A stretch of 64,000 bases of DNA from Lysobacter sp. Root76 (GTDB lineage Bacteria; Pseudomonadota; Gammaproteobacteria; Xanthomonadales; Xanthomonadaceae), in contig NZ_LMIK01000001.1 of assembly GCF_001428685.1 (NCBI RefSeq), positions 405,888-469,887 of the forward strand, in the 5' to 3' direction. The notes below the pieces were generated by a model. The model was not told the DNA's origin. It worked only from the letters and a program-made list of their open reading frames with translations, and did not search any database. Positions 55,864-64,000 of the stretch are shown here, piece after piece. Numbering within the stretch: position 1 is the stretch's first letter; each line of letters opens with the position of its first letter. Position numbers and translations under genes: made by a program.

Positions 55864-56574
55864 TCAGTCCTCCAGCAGTTGGTATCCCAACCCTCGCACG
55901 CTTTGGATCCAGGATTGGCCATCCGGGCGCGCGCCCAGCTTCTGACGAATGCTGCTGATGTGCACGTCGATACGGCGATCGAAGCGAGCCAGCGGGCGGT
56001 CGAACGCCTGTAAGGAAATGTCCTGTTTGCTGACCAGCCGACCGGAATGCCGAGCGAGCACTTCCAGCAAGCGAAACTCCGTGCCGGTCAGTTCCAGCGC
56101 CGCGCCGCGCCAGGCCGCCCGCCGGCTGCCCGGCCACAGCGTGAGGTCCCCAACCCGCAACATGCGTTGCAAGCTTGCGCCGCCTGGCGACCCGCGGCCT
56201 TCCGCACGCCGCAGAATCGCGCGTATGCGCGCCACCAGTTCACCGGGCGTGCAAGGCTTGGGCACGTAGTCGTCGGCGCCCATGTCGAGCCCGACGATGC
56301 GATCGATGTTGTCGCCGCGCGCGGTGAGCATGAGGATGGGCACTGCGCTGGCGGCGCGTATCCGACGCAATGCCTCGATGCCCGATAGGCGCGGCATCAT
56401 GATGTCCAACACGACCAGCGCGTAGTCATTGGAGATCGCCTGGGACACCCCGGCTTCACCGTCCTGGACGGTGGTCACCTCGAATCCTTCTCGCGCCAAG
56501 TACTGCGAGAGCAGCGAGGTGAGATCGACATCGTCGTCGACGAGCAGGATCTTGATCATGCGGGCAGTATCCAT
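55864..56574 (-). CDS. OmpR/CpxR-family response regulator
   Basis: 236 aa (an ATG at 56559 giving MIKILLVDDD is equally likely as the start). Receiver: acidic pocket LLVDDD, phospho-Asp in VVLDIMMPRLSG, Thr in MLTARGD, Lys in DDYVPKPCTP. Winged helix: RRAAWRGAALELTGTEFRLL, RRIDVHISSIRQKLG, SVRGLGYQLL. Its gene is divergent from the RND efflux operon with a 117-base spacer, so it likely regulates that operon and itself. No inverted box stands out between them. Confidence 0.94.
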   Translation of the reverse strand: MDTARMIKILLVDDDVDLTSLLSQYLAREGFEVTTVQDGEAGVSQAISNDYALVVLDIMMPRLSGIEALRRIRAASAVPILMLTARGDNIDRIVGLDMGADDYVPKPCTPGELVARIRAILRRAEGRGSPGGASLQRMLRVGDLTLWPGSRRAAWRGAALELTGTEFRLLEVLARHSGRLVSKQDISLQAFDRPLARFDRRIDVHISSIRQKLGARPDGQSWIQSVRGLGYQLLED

Positions 56575-56691
56575 CCCACGACGCCGAAAAACACTCGTTT
56601 CCCCGGCTATTTACCCAACTTAACCTCCCCGAACGGCAGCCAACGGTTCGGGATTCTAGGATGCGTCGACACTTTCCCAGGTCTTGTGCGC

Positions 56692-58134
56692 ATGCAGGCA
56701 GTTGTCCTTCGCCGCGCCGCGGCGACGGTGAGCCTGAGTCTAGCGCTCGCCTCCTGCGCGGTCGGCCCCGATTATCGCGAACCGGTTCCGCAAGCTCCGT
56801 CTTCCTGGAACGCGGAACTGCCGCATGCGGGCAACGTAAGCGCCATCGCCGAGTGGTGGCGCCAGTTCGACGACCCCGTGCTTGAACGCTTGATCGCGAC
56901 CGCCGAGGCCGACAGCCCGTCCCTGGCCAAGGCCTGGGCCAACATCGAAAAGGCGCGCGCCGCACTATCGTCCGCAAGCGCCGGCGGTCGTCCCTCGGCG
57001 ACGGCGAGGGGCTCCGCCGCCCGCGGCACCCAGTCGCAGGGCGGCTCGGACCAAGTCGCCGACACCCGCAGCCACGGCCTGGATGCCTCATGGGAACTCG
57101 ATCTGTTCGGCAAGATCCGCCGCGGCGCCGAGGCCGCGCAGGCGCGTGCTGACGCCCGGGTTAGCGATTGGCATGAAGCCCGCGTTTCCTTGGCCGCGGA
57201 AGTGGCCGACACCTACGTGCAACATCGCGCCTGCGTGCTGCTGGCCGAAGCGTACGAACGCGAGTCGGCGTCCACGATGCAGACGGAGCAGGCCACGACC
57301 TCGCTGGTCCGGGCCGGCCTTCGGTCTCCATCCGACGGCAGCCTGGCTCGCGCGGCCTCCGCCAGCGCCCGCTCCAGCGTGGTCTCGCAGCAAGCCCAAT
57401 GCGACTTGCTGGTGAAGTCCCTGGTCAGCCTGACCGGAATGAAGGAACCCGACCTGCGTGAGCTGATCACCGGCACCGGAACCGATATCCCGCGGCCCCC
57501 GGCACTGGAAGTGGCCAGCGTTCCCGCACAGGTACTGCGGCAGCGCCCCGATCTGGCCTCGCTGGAGCGCGAGCTCGCGGCGACCAGCGCCGAGATCGGC
57601 GTCGCGCAGGCCGACCTGTACCCGAGCCTGTCGCTGTCGGGCTCCATCACGGTTTCAGCAAGCGACCTGGCGTCCTCCGCCACGTCCTGGTCGTTGGGCC
57701 CGTCCGTGTCTGTGCCGATCTTCGACGGCGGCAGGCGACACGCCGCCGTCGATAGCGCCCGTGCCGGCTTCATCGCAGCCCAGGCTGAGTATCGACAAGG
57801 CGTCCGCAACGTAGTGAAAGAAGTCGAACAGGCACTGGTGAACCTTGACAGCGCCGGCCGCCGCGCCGACGACGCCGCGACCGCGGCCCAGGAATACGGT
57901 CGCTATTTCCGCTCCACCGAAGCGAGTTGGCGCGTCGGGCGCGACAGCCTGCTCACGCTCGAAGAGGCCCGCCGCAACGCGCTTTCCGCGCAGATCCAGC
58001 AGATCGCCCTGCAACGCGACCACGTCGGGTACTGGATCGCGCTGTACAAGGCACTGGGAGGCGGCTGGCAGCCCGGCACGCCCGCGTCCTCGCCGCAGGC
58101 GATGGCGCAGCACCCGCAACCCAAAGAGGATTGA
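56692..58134 (+). CDS. Outer-membrane efflux lipoprotein of the RND operon
   Basis: 480 aa from the ATG at 56692 (a GTG at 56686 is possible). Lipobox ALASC after a short signal (AATVSLSLALASC), then AVGPDYREP, WWRQFDDPVLERLI, ASWELDLFGKIRRGAEAA, LRQRPDLASLERELA, DLYPSLSLSGSI and VPIFDGGRRHAAVDSARAG, standard for OprM/AdeK-type channels. It is the first gene of the operon and is followed four bases later by the adaptor gene. Confidence 0.94.
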   Translation: MQAVVLRRAAATVSLSLALASCAVGPDYREPVPQAPSSWNAELPHAGNVSAIAEWWRQFDDPVLERLIATAEADSPSLAKAWANIEKARAALSSASAGGRPSATARGSAARGTQSQGGSDQVADTRSHGLDASWELDLFGKIRRGAEAAQARADARVSDWHEARVSLAAEVADTYVQHRACVLLAEAYERESASTMQTEQATTSLVRAGLRSPSDGSLARAASASARSSVVSQQAQCDLLVKSLVSLTGMKEPDLRELITGTGTDIPRPPALEVASVPAQVLRQRPDLASLERELAATSAEIGVAQADLYPSLSLSGSITVSASDLASSATSWSLGPSVSVPIFDGGRRHAAVDSARAGFIAAQAEYRQGVRNVVKEVEQALVNLDSAGRRADDAATAAQEYGRYFRSTEASWRVGRDSLLTLEEARRNALSAQIQQIALQRDHVGYWIALYKALGGGWQPGTPASSPQAMAQHPQPKED

Positions 58135-58137
58135 ATC

Positions 58138-59256
58138 TTGACTCGGAAGCATCGTATCGGCGCCACCGTCTTGGCGGTGGCGACGGCCTTGGGTGTTGCG
58201 CTCTGGCTGCTCCGGCCCGGCGACGAACCCGATTCGGGCACCGGCGCCTCCAGCGCGTTGACCGTCGAAGTGGTCCATCCGGAAAGCCGCGACTGGCCTC
58301 AGACCGTGACCGCCAGTGGACCCGTCACTGCCTGGCAGGAGGTCATCGTCAGTCCGGAAACCGGTGGCTTGCGTGTGGCCGATTTGCTCGTCGATGTCGG
58401 CGCGAGCGTCAAGCGCGGCCAACTGCTCGCGCAGCTCGCGGACGACAGCGTACGTATGGACTTGCGAAAGCAGGAGGCGGCTCTGGCGCGGGCGCGCGCC
58501 GCGTTCGAGCAAGCCGCATCCAACCTCAAGCGGGCGCGCGTGGTGGGCGACAGCGGTGCCCTGTCCGAGCAGCAAATCGATGACTACCGCATCGAAGAGG
58601 CCACCGCGCGCGCGTCACTGTCGTCGGCGCAGGCAGACCTGGACAGTACGATACTGAAGCTGCGGCAGACGCGTATCGTCGCCCCGGACGACGGCCTCGT
58701 TTCGTCCAAGTCGGCGGTGCTCGGCAATGTGGTCAACGCCGGCTCCGAGCTCTTCCGCCTGGTACGCAAGAGCCGGGTCGAGTGGCGGCCGGAACTGGAC
58801 GCCCAACAGCTGGGTGCGATCCGCATCGGGCAGTCGGCGAATGCGCTGCTTCCCGGTGGCAAGCAGGCGCGCGGCGTAGTCCGCGAAGTCGGCCCCACGC
58901 TCAGCGAAAAGACTGGCCGTGCCACCGTCTATGTCAGTCTGCCGACAGACAGCACGGCCCGCCCCGGCATGTTCGCCAGCGGGACGCTGGAACGGGGCGT
59001 CAAACCTGCTTTGACGCTGCCGCAGTCGGCTGTCGTCCCGCGCGACGGCCGCTCTTACGTCTTTGTGGTCGATAGCGCAGGCAAGGTCGCCAGTCGCGTG
59101 GTGGAAACCGGACGCCGACGGGGCGACCGCGTCGAGATCCTCACCGCCATCGACGGCAAAACGCGCGTCGTGGCCAGCGGCGGCGCTTTCCTTTCCGAGA
59201 ACACTCAGGTGACGGTCGTTTCGGCGGATCAAGGCAAGACGAGGACCGCACAGTGA
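58138..59256 (+). CDS. RND periplasmic adaptor (HlyD/MexE-type)
   Basis: 372 aa with a TTG start that has AGAGGA about ten bases upstream. An N-terminal hydrophobic segment (IGATVLAVATALGVALWLL) anchors or exports it. Lipoyl half motifs (VSPETGGLRVADLLVDVGAS; RIVAPDDGLVSSKSAVLGN) flank a short helical hairpin with SNLKRARVVGDSGALSEQQ. The barrel ends VEWRPELDAQQLGAIRIGQ, and the proximal domain has ALTLPQSAVVPRDGRSYVFV. It couples the pump to the outer-membrane channel. Its stop overlaps the GTG start of the pump. Confidence 0.94.
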   Translation: MTRKHRIGATVLAVATALGVALWLLRPGDEPDSGTGASSALTVEVVHPESRDWPQTVTASGPVTAWQEVIVSPETGGLRVADLLVDVGASVKRGQLLAQLADDSVRMDLRKQEAALARARAAFEQAASNLKRARVVGDSGALSEQQIDDYRIEEATARASLSSAQADLDSTILKLRQTRIVAPDDGLVSSKSAVLGNVVNAGSELFRLVRKSRVEWRPELDAQQLGAIRIGQSANALLPGGKQARGVVREVGPTLSEKTGRATVYVSLPTDSTARPGMFASGTLERGVKPALTLPQSAVVPRDGRSYVFVVDSAGKVASRVVETGRRRGDRVEILTAIDGKTRVVASGGAFLSENTQVTVVSADQGKTRTAQ

Positions 59257-62200
59257 ACTTCTCGGCCTGGGCCATCCGCAAGCCCGTTCCTTCGATGCTC
59301 CTGTTCATCCTCCTGACCGTGCTGGGCCTGATCGGTTTCCAGCGGCTGGACATCCAGGATTTTCCGGACATGGATCTGCCGACGATCCAGATATCGGCCT
59401 CGCTGGAGGGTGCGGCGCCCTCGCAGCTGGAAACCGAAGTCGCCCGCAAGATCGAGGACAAACTGGCCTCGCTGACCCGGCTGGATCACATCAACACCAC
59501 CATCACCGATGGCGCCGTCAGCATCAGCGTGAGCTTCGAACTGGACAAGGACGGCGAAGAGGCGCTGAGCGAGGTGCGCAATGCGGTGGACAGCGCGCGC
59601 GCGGACATGCCGAGCAGCATGCAGTCGCCCACCGTCTCGAAGCTGACCTCCGCGGGCTCGTCGTTGGTGACGTACACGATCGCATCTTCCCGGATGGACG
59701 AGCGCGACCTGTCCTGGTTCGTCGACAACAAAATCTCCAAGACCTTGCTGGCGGTCAAGGGCGTGGCATCGGTGGCGCGCGTCGGCGGCGTCGATCGCGA
59801 GGTGCATGTCGACCTGGACCCGGCACTGATGGCCGGCCTGGGCGTGACGCCTTCCGATGTCTCCCGTCAACTCAAGGCCGTGCAGAAGGAAAGCTCCGGC
59901 GGCCAGGGCATGGTGGGCGGCCAGCGGCAGTCGACCCGCACCATCGCCACCGTCGGCTCGGCCGCCGAAATCGCGGCCATCGCCATTCCGCTCAGCGACG
60001 GCCGCTACGTGCGAATGGATCAGATCGCCCGCATCGCCGATACCGACGCCGAAAGGAGCACGCTGGCCTTCCGCGACGGCAAGCCTGTGATCGGCTTCCA
60101 GGTCACGCGCTCGCGCGGCTTTTCCGATGTCGGCGTGGCCGACGACGTGCGCTCGGCCGTCGCAAGCTTCGCCGATGACCACCCGGAGGTTTCCGTCGTC
60201 GAGGCCAGCAATACGGTAGCGCCCATCGAGGAAAGCTACGAGGGCTCGATGCACCTGTTGATCGAGGGTGCGCTGCTGGCCATCGTCGTGGTCTGGTGGT
60301 TTCTGCGTGACTGGCGCGCCACCCTCATTTCCGCCACCGCCTTGCCGCTCTCGATCATCCCGACCTTCCTGATCATGGCTCTGGCCGGCTACTCGCTCAA
60401 CACGGTGACACTGCTGTCGCTGTCTTTGGTGGTGGGCGTACTCGTGGACGACGCCATCGTCGAGATCGAGAACATCGAGCGCCACCTCAAGATGGGCAAA
60501 ACGCCGTACCAGGCAGCGATGGAAGCGGCGGACGAGATCGGCCTGGCGGTGATCGCCACGACCTTCAGCCTGGTCGCAGTGTTCCTGCCGACAGCCTTCA
60601 TGAGCGGCATTCCGGGGCTGATCTTCCGTCAGTTCGGCGTGACCGCGTCGGTCGCGGTACTCGCTTCGCTCCTGGTCGCGCGTCTGTTGACGCCGATGAT
60701 GGCGGCCTACCTGCTCAAGCCGGCTAAGCCGACCGAGCCGGATCGCGGTCTTGCCGACGGCCCGATCATGACCCGGTACCTGCGCTGGGTACGCTCGGCG
60801 CTGGAGCGGCGCAAGACCGCCGTTCTCGGCACCGCCGTGTTCTTCTCCCTGTCCATGGCGGTCATACCCTTGCTGCCCACTGGCTTCATTCCGGCTAAGG
60901 ACGACGCTCAATCGCGTGTGACCCTGACCCTGCCGCCGGGCAGCACGCTGGACACCACCGCGGCGGCGAGCCAACGTGCGGCGAGGCTCCTGCAGTCGTT
61001 GCCGGAAGTGCGCAGCGTCTTCGTCTCCGCAGGCACGGCGACCACCGACGGCGGCTTCTCGGCCAGCGCCATGAGCGACGTCACCAGCGCCACCCTAATC
61101 GCCGACCTGGTGCCGCGGGGCGAGCGCGAGCTCAAGCAATCGCAAGTCGAAACCAAGATGCGCGACCTGCTGCGCACGTTGCCCGGCGCGCGCGTCTCCG
61201 TCGGCAGCGGCGGCAACGGCGAGACCTTGAGCATTACGCTCGCCAGCGACGATCCCGTGCTGCTGACGTCGATCGCGGACAAGACCGAGACCGAGTTGCG
61301 CACGCTCAAGGGCATCGGCAATGTCACCTCCAGCACCGCGTTGCAGCGCCCCGAGATCCAGGTGCATCCCGACGACGCCCGCGCCGCCGATTTGGGCGTC
61401 ACCTCCGAAGCGCTGGCGGACGCGGTACGGTTGGCCACTTACGGCGACTACTCGACCGCATTGCCGAAACTCAATCTGCCGGAACGGCAGGTGCCCATCC
61501 GCGTCCGCATGGATCCTGCCGTGCGCGAGGACATCGGCTCGGTCGCGCAGTTGCGCGTGCAGGGCAGCCAGGGGACGGTCAGCCTCGGCTCCGTCGCCGA
61601 CGTATCGATGGGAAGCGGCCCCGCCCAGATCACGCGCCTGGATCGATCGCGAAACGTCACCCTCAGCGTGGAGCTGAACGGCCGTTCGATCGGCGAAGTG
61701 CAGCAGGAAGCAAAGCGCCTGCCGACCTTGCGCAGCCTGCCCAGCGGGGTCTATCTGGTCGAACAAGGCGAGCTGGAGCGCATGTCCGAGCTGTTCAGCA
61801 GCTTCGGAATCGCCATGGCGATCGGCATCTTCTGCATATATGCCGTGCTGGTGCTGCTGTTTCACGACTTCCTGCAGCCGGCCACGATCTTGTGCGCCCT
61901 GCCCTTGGCCCTGGCCGGCGCCTTGCTGGCGCTGTGGGTCAGCCAACAATCTTTCTCCATGCCTGCGGTGATTGGCGTGCTGATGTTGATGGGCATCGTG
62001 ACGAAGAACTCGATCCTGCTGGTCGAGTACGCCATTCTGGCGCGGCGCGAACGCGGCATGGCACGGCTCGAAGCGCTCATAGATGCCTGCCACAAGCGCG
62101 CGCGCCCGATCGTCATGACGACCATCGCGATGGGTGCCGGCATGCTGCCCAATGCGCTCGGCGTGGGTGCCGAGCCCAGCTTCAGGCAGCCGATGGCCAT

Positions 62201-62351
62201 CGTCGTCATAGGCGGTTTGCTCACCTCGACGGTGCTGAGTCTGCTGGTCATTCCGGTGGTCTTCACCTACGTCGACGACGCGCTGGAGTGGGGCCGCCGG
62301 TGTTTCTCGAAGGCACCCGCCCGCCAGCCGGGTCGCCCGAACCCCGCCTAG
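59253..62351 (+). CDS. RND multidrug efflux transporter permease
   Basis: 1032 aa, GTG start overlapping the adaptor stop. It begins NFSAWAIRKPVPSMLLFILL. The proton-relay aspartates are in VVGVLVDDAIVEIENIERH; the second half has VIGVLMLMGIVTKNSILLVE and the AMGAGMLPNALGVGAEPSFR loop. Two large periplasmic loops and twelve helices fit the HAE1-type pumps, in the MdtB/MexF-like branch. It takes substrates from periplasm or inner membrane. Full length. Confidence 0.96.
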   Translation: MNFSAWAIRKPVPSMLLFILLTVLGLIGFQRLDIQDFPDMDLPTIQISASLEGAAPSQLETEVARKIEDKLASLTRLDHINTTITDGAVSISVSFELDKDGEEALSEVRNAVDSARADMPSSMQSPTVSKLTSAGSSLVTYTIASSRMDERDLSWFVDNKISKTLLAVKGVASVARVGGVDREVHVDLDPALMAGLGVTPSDVSRQLKAVQKESSGGQGMVGGQRQSTRTIATVGSAAEIAAIAIPLSDGRYVRMDQIARIADTDAERSTLAFRDGKPVIGFQVTRSRGFSDVGVADDVRSAVASFADDHPEVSVVEASNTVAPIEESYEGSMHLLIEGALLAIVVVWWFLRDWRATLISATALPLSIIPTFLIMALAGYSLNTVTLLSLSLVVGVLVDDAIVEIENIERHLKMGKTPYQAAMEAADEIGLAVIATTFSLVAVFLPTAFMSGIPGLIFRQFGVTASVAVLASLLVARLLTPMMAAYLLKPAKPTEPDRGLADGPIMTRYLRWVRSALERRKTAVLGTAVFFSLSMAVIPLLPTGFIPAKDDAQSRVTLTLPPGSTLDTTAAASQRAARLLQSLPEVRSVFVSAGTATTDGGFSASAMSDVTSATLIADLVPRGERELKQSQVETKMRDLLRTLPGARVSVGSGGNGETLSITLASDDPVLLTSIADKTETELRTLKGIGNVTSSTALQRPEIQVHPDDARAADLGVTSEALADAVRLATYGDYSTALPKLNLPERQVPIRVRMDPAVREDIGSVAQLRVQGSQGTVSLGSVADVSMGSGPAQITRLDRSRNVTLSVELNGRSIGEVQQEAKRLPTLRSLPSGVYLVEQGELERMSELFSSFGIAMAIGIFCIYAVLVLLFHDFLQPATILCALPLALAGALLALWVSQQSFSMPAVIGVLMLMGIVTKNSILLVEYAILARRERGMARLEALIDACHKRARPIVMTTIAMGAGMLPNALGVGAEPSFRQPMAIVVIGGLLTSTVLSLLVIPVVFTYVDDALEWGRRCFSKAPARQPGRPNPA

Positions 62352-62581
62352 CCGACCGGCGGCCATCCGCACTCGGATGGCCGCGTACGGGAGCGTGTCC
62401 GCGTCGGCCAGCGCCGTGCCGCTCGGCCGTTCGGTCCTGGCCACCCGAACGACAAGGTTCGCGCGTATCGATTTCCTGTACCGCAGCTGTCGACCGTGCG
62501 GGCTTTACACCCGCTTACCCAACTAGACAGTGGCGAACCGTACTTGACGCACGCTTCGGCGAGTCTGTCGATTCCACACCA

Positions 62582-63724
62582 ATGCCTTCGCGCCCGATGA
62601 TCGCGGCTTCCAACTCCACTCAGATCCCCGTATTTCCCATCGACGGCCCATCCATCGAAGCCGCCCGCCGTCCGCGAAGCGCGACCTCGTTCGTGCATGC
62701 CCCAGCACCCGGTGCGGAGCTGCACGACGACCCGATCGACCAATGGTGGCGCCGGTTCCGCGATGCCGCGCTGGACACCCTGGTGGATTGCGCATTGCAA
62801 TACAGCCACGAAATTTCGGCGGCGCAGCTGAAGCTGCAAGCGCATTGGCCACAGTGCGTGGCCCTAGAAGCCCCGTCCGACGCGGACGCGCCGGACGCTC
62901 GATCGCTCGCGCAGTTCCACCAGGCGTGGCAGGCCCTGTCGGAGTTCTACGCCACGCAAGTCCGGCTCATAGCCGATGTGGCGCGCCGCCATTTCACCTT
63001 GCTGATGCTGCGCGAGCGTATCGCCGCGGTCGAATTCTCCCTGCACCGCCTGCGCGTGGCGCTGGAACGAACGCGCCATGCCTCCGGTGGGCCGCAGGAC
63101 TCGTCCCGGCAGCTGCCGTCCGTGCTCGCCGAAATCCACGCGCTGCGAATTCGCCTGCGCCAGGAATACGACTCGACCGTCATCGCATTGGCCAGAACTT
63201 TGGGCGAGCCGCTTTCGATCACCTTCGCGCGCATGGGCACCGGCTTTTTGCCGGCAGCTGCCGCGCAGCCCCCGAACCCCGGAAGTCCGGAGAATCTGCC
63301 CCACCGCCGCCCGGATATCAGAGCGGCCTTCCATGCCGTGCAGGCCCGGCGCTCGCTCGAATCCAGCCCGGACGCGATAGGCGTCCGCGAGGCTAGGTTG
63401 GCACACGAGCGCGCAACCGCCGATGCCGTATCGCAAGTCGAATCCGCCCTATTGAAACTGTCTTCGCGCTGCGAGGAGCTGACGCCGGTCAGAGCCGCCG
63501 CGCTGAACTTGGAGAATCTTCTGACGCGCGTCCAGGATCTCGACCTTCCGACCATAGGTTGGTGGCTTCAACTCGAACGCTCGCGTTACTCACGCCAGGA
63601 CGATGAGATCATTGCCCGCGGCGACACCTACCTCTCCTTGGTCGATCTGTTCGAGGCCCTGGGAGGCGGATGGTCCGTCGAAGCGATGGCCGGTTCCCCG
63701 TACGAAGGCGAGCAGGTCCTTTGA
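62582..63724 (+). CDS. TolC/OprM-like protein without signal peptide, shortened
   Basis: 380 aa from the ATG at 62582. The sequence echoes outer-membrane efflux proteins: DDPIDQWWRRFRDAALDTLV, NLPHRRPDIRAAFHAVQARR and YLSLVDLFEALGGGWSVEA. It lacks an N-terminal signal or lipobox (MPSRPMIAASNSTQIPVFPI) and is about 100 residues shorter than a working channel; the beta-strand segments are poorly kept. It is 230 bases after the pump and its stop overlaps the following ATG (TGATG). It is either a decaying duplicate or a soluble derivative with a new role. Family fairly sure, function unknown. Confidence 0.65.
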   Translation: MPSRPMIAASNSTQIPVFPIDGPSIEAARRPRSATSFVHAPAPGAELHDDPIDQWWRRFRDAALDTLVDCALQYSHEISAAQLKLQAHWPQCVALEAPSDADAPDARSLAQFHQAWQALSEFYATQVRLIADVARRHFTLLMLRERIAAVEFSLHRLRVALERTRHASGGPQDSSRQLPSVLAEIHALRIRLRQEYDSTVIALARTLGEPLSITFARMGTGFLPAAAAQPPNPGSPENLPHRRPDIRAAFHAVQARRSLESSPDAIGVREARLAHERATADAVSQVESALLKLSSRCEELTPVRAAALNLENLLTRVQDLDLPTIGWWLQLERSRYSRQDDEIIARGDTYLSLVDLFEALGGGWSVEAMAGSPYEGEQVL

Positions 63725-64000
63725 TGCGCCGTAACGGTCCGCGCGACCTGATGGTCGCCTGCATGGCGTTTTCCCTCATTTCCCTGTCGGCTCGCGCCCA
63801 AACCCCATCCGTCGCCGATCCAGTGGCCGACATGACGGATGAAACATTCGTGGTGTCCGATATCCGTGTCGATGGCCTTCGACGCATCGCGGACGGTACG
63901 CTGTTCACCTACCTGCCGATCGAACGCGGCGACACCATGGACGGCGCCAAGGCCGGCGATGCGATCCGCGCGCTGTACAAGACCGGCTTCTTCGAAGACG
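63724..64000 (+). CDS. BamA/Omp85 paralog, N-terminal fragment cut by window edge
   Basis: 92 codons visible. A signal peptide (LMVACMAFSLISLSARAQ) precedes a first POTRA domain: FVVSDIRVDGLRRIADGTLF, TYLPIERGDTM and AIRALYKTGFFED, which closely follow POTRA1 of BamA. The start shares a base with the stop of the TolC-like gene, so it is co-translated with the RND operon. The housekeeping bamA is normally next to rseP, skp and lpxD, so this is likely an extra Omp85 copy. The rest, including the barrel, is outside the window. Confidence 0.85.
   Translation, partial: MRRNGPRDLMVACMAFSLISLSARAQTPSVADPVADMTDETFVVSDIRVDGLRRIADGTLFTYLPIERGDTMDGAKAGDAIRALYKTGFFED

Overview
The window is GC-rich chromosomal DNA from a gamma-proteobacterium, most likely a Lysobacter or a close relative in the Xanthomonadaceae. 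The main pointers are: a MutS whose N-terminus matches the xanthomonad form; the rpsP-rimM-trmD-rplS operon beside ffh; two proteins with Xanthomonadales-type C-terminal T4SS (XVIPCD-like) recruitment domains; a hybrid NRPS-PKS and a lanthipeptide locus; and REP-like elements built on GCGGCTTACGCCGC. Genus assignment is inference.

Region 1 (1-16186) is an envelope polysaccharide and secondary-metabolite locus. One minus-strand operon holds a hybrid NRPS-PKS megasynthase (A-PCP-KS-AT-ACP-C-A-PCP, predicted threonine + malonate + glycine, no thioesterase), two alpha/beta hydrolases resembling the exosortase-associated pair, a beta-propeller protein with a formyltransferase-like N-terminus, and a flippase that runs off the left edge. 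Nearby are a degenerate J-domain protein, a polytopic membrane protein, an EpsB/WcaJ-type sugar transferase and a periplasmic protein.

Region 2 (16633-21217) looks like an acquired cassette. It carries a complete His-Xaa-Ser system (hxsD-hxsB-hxsC-hxsA: two radical SAM maturases and a secreted-looking HxS-repeat protein with a peptidoglycan-binding domain), then a frameshifted gene remnant and a truncated integrase directly before mutS.

Region 3 (21362-36090) is mostly housekeeping: mutS, katG (with an OxyR-like site), a DUF937 protein, hslR, rplS-trmD-rimM-rpsP, a duplicated-domain secreted protein, ffh, a CcsA/YpjD-like membrane protein and a CPBP protease. Two REP clusters lie in the gaps.

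Region 4 (36225-49178) has a MarR-controlled EmrAB/TolC-type efflux operon with a clear palindromic operator, a lone HypX-like gene, a lipase-type putative T4SS effector divergent from an ankyrin-repeat lipoprotein (candidate immunity protein), radA and two small unknown genes.

Region 5 (49629-54657) has a minimal class II lanthipeptide locus (precursor + LanM, no transporter seen) and a second putative T4SS effector with an upstream lipoprotein as candidate immunity protein.

Region 6 (54816-64000) is a CpxRA-like two-component system divergent from an RND efflux operon (outer-membrane lipoprotein, adaptor, pump). The operon continues into a signal-less TolC-like protein and a BamA paralog cut by the right edge.
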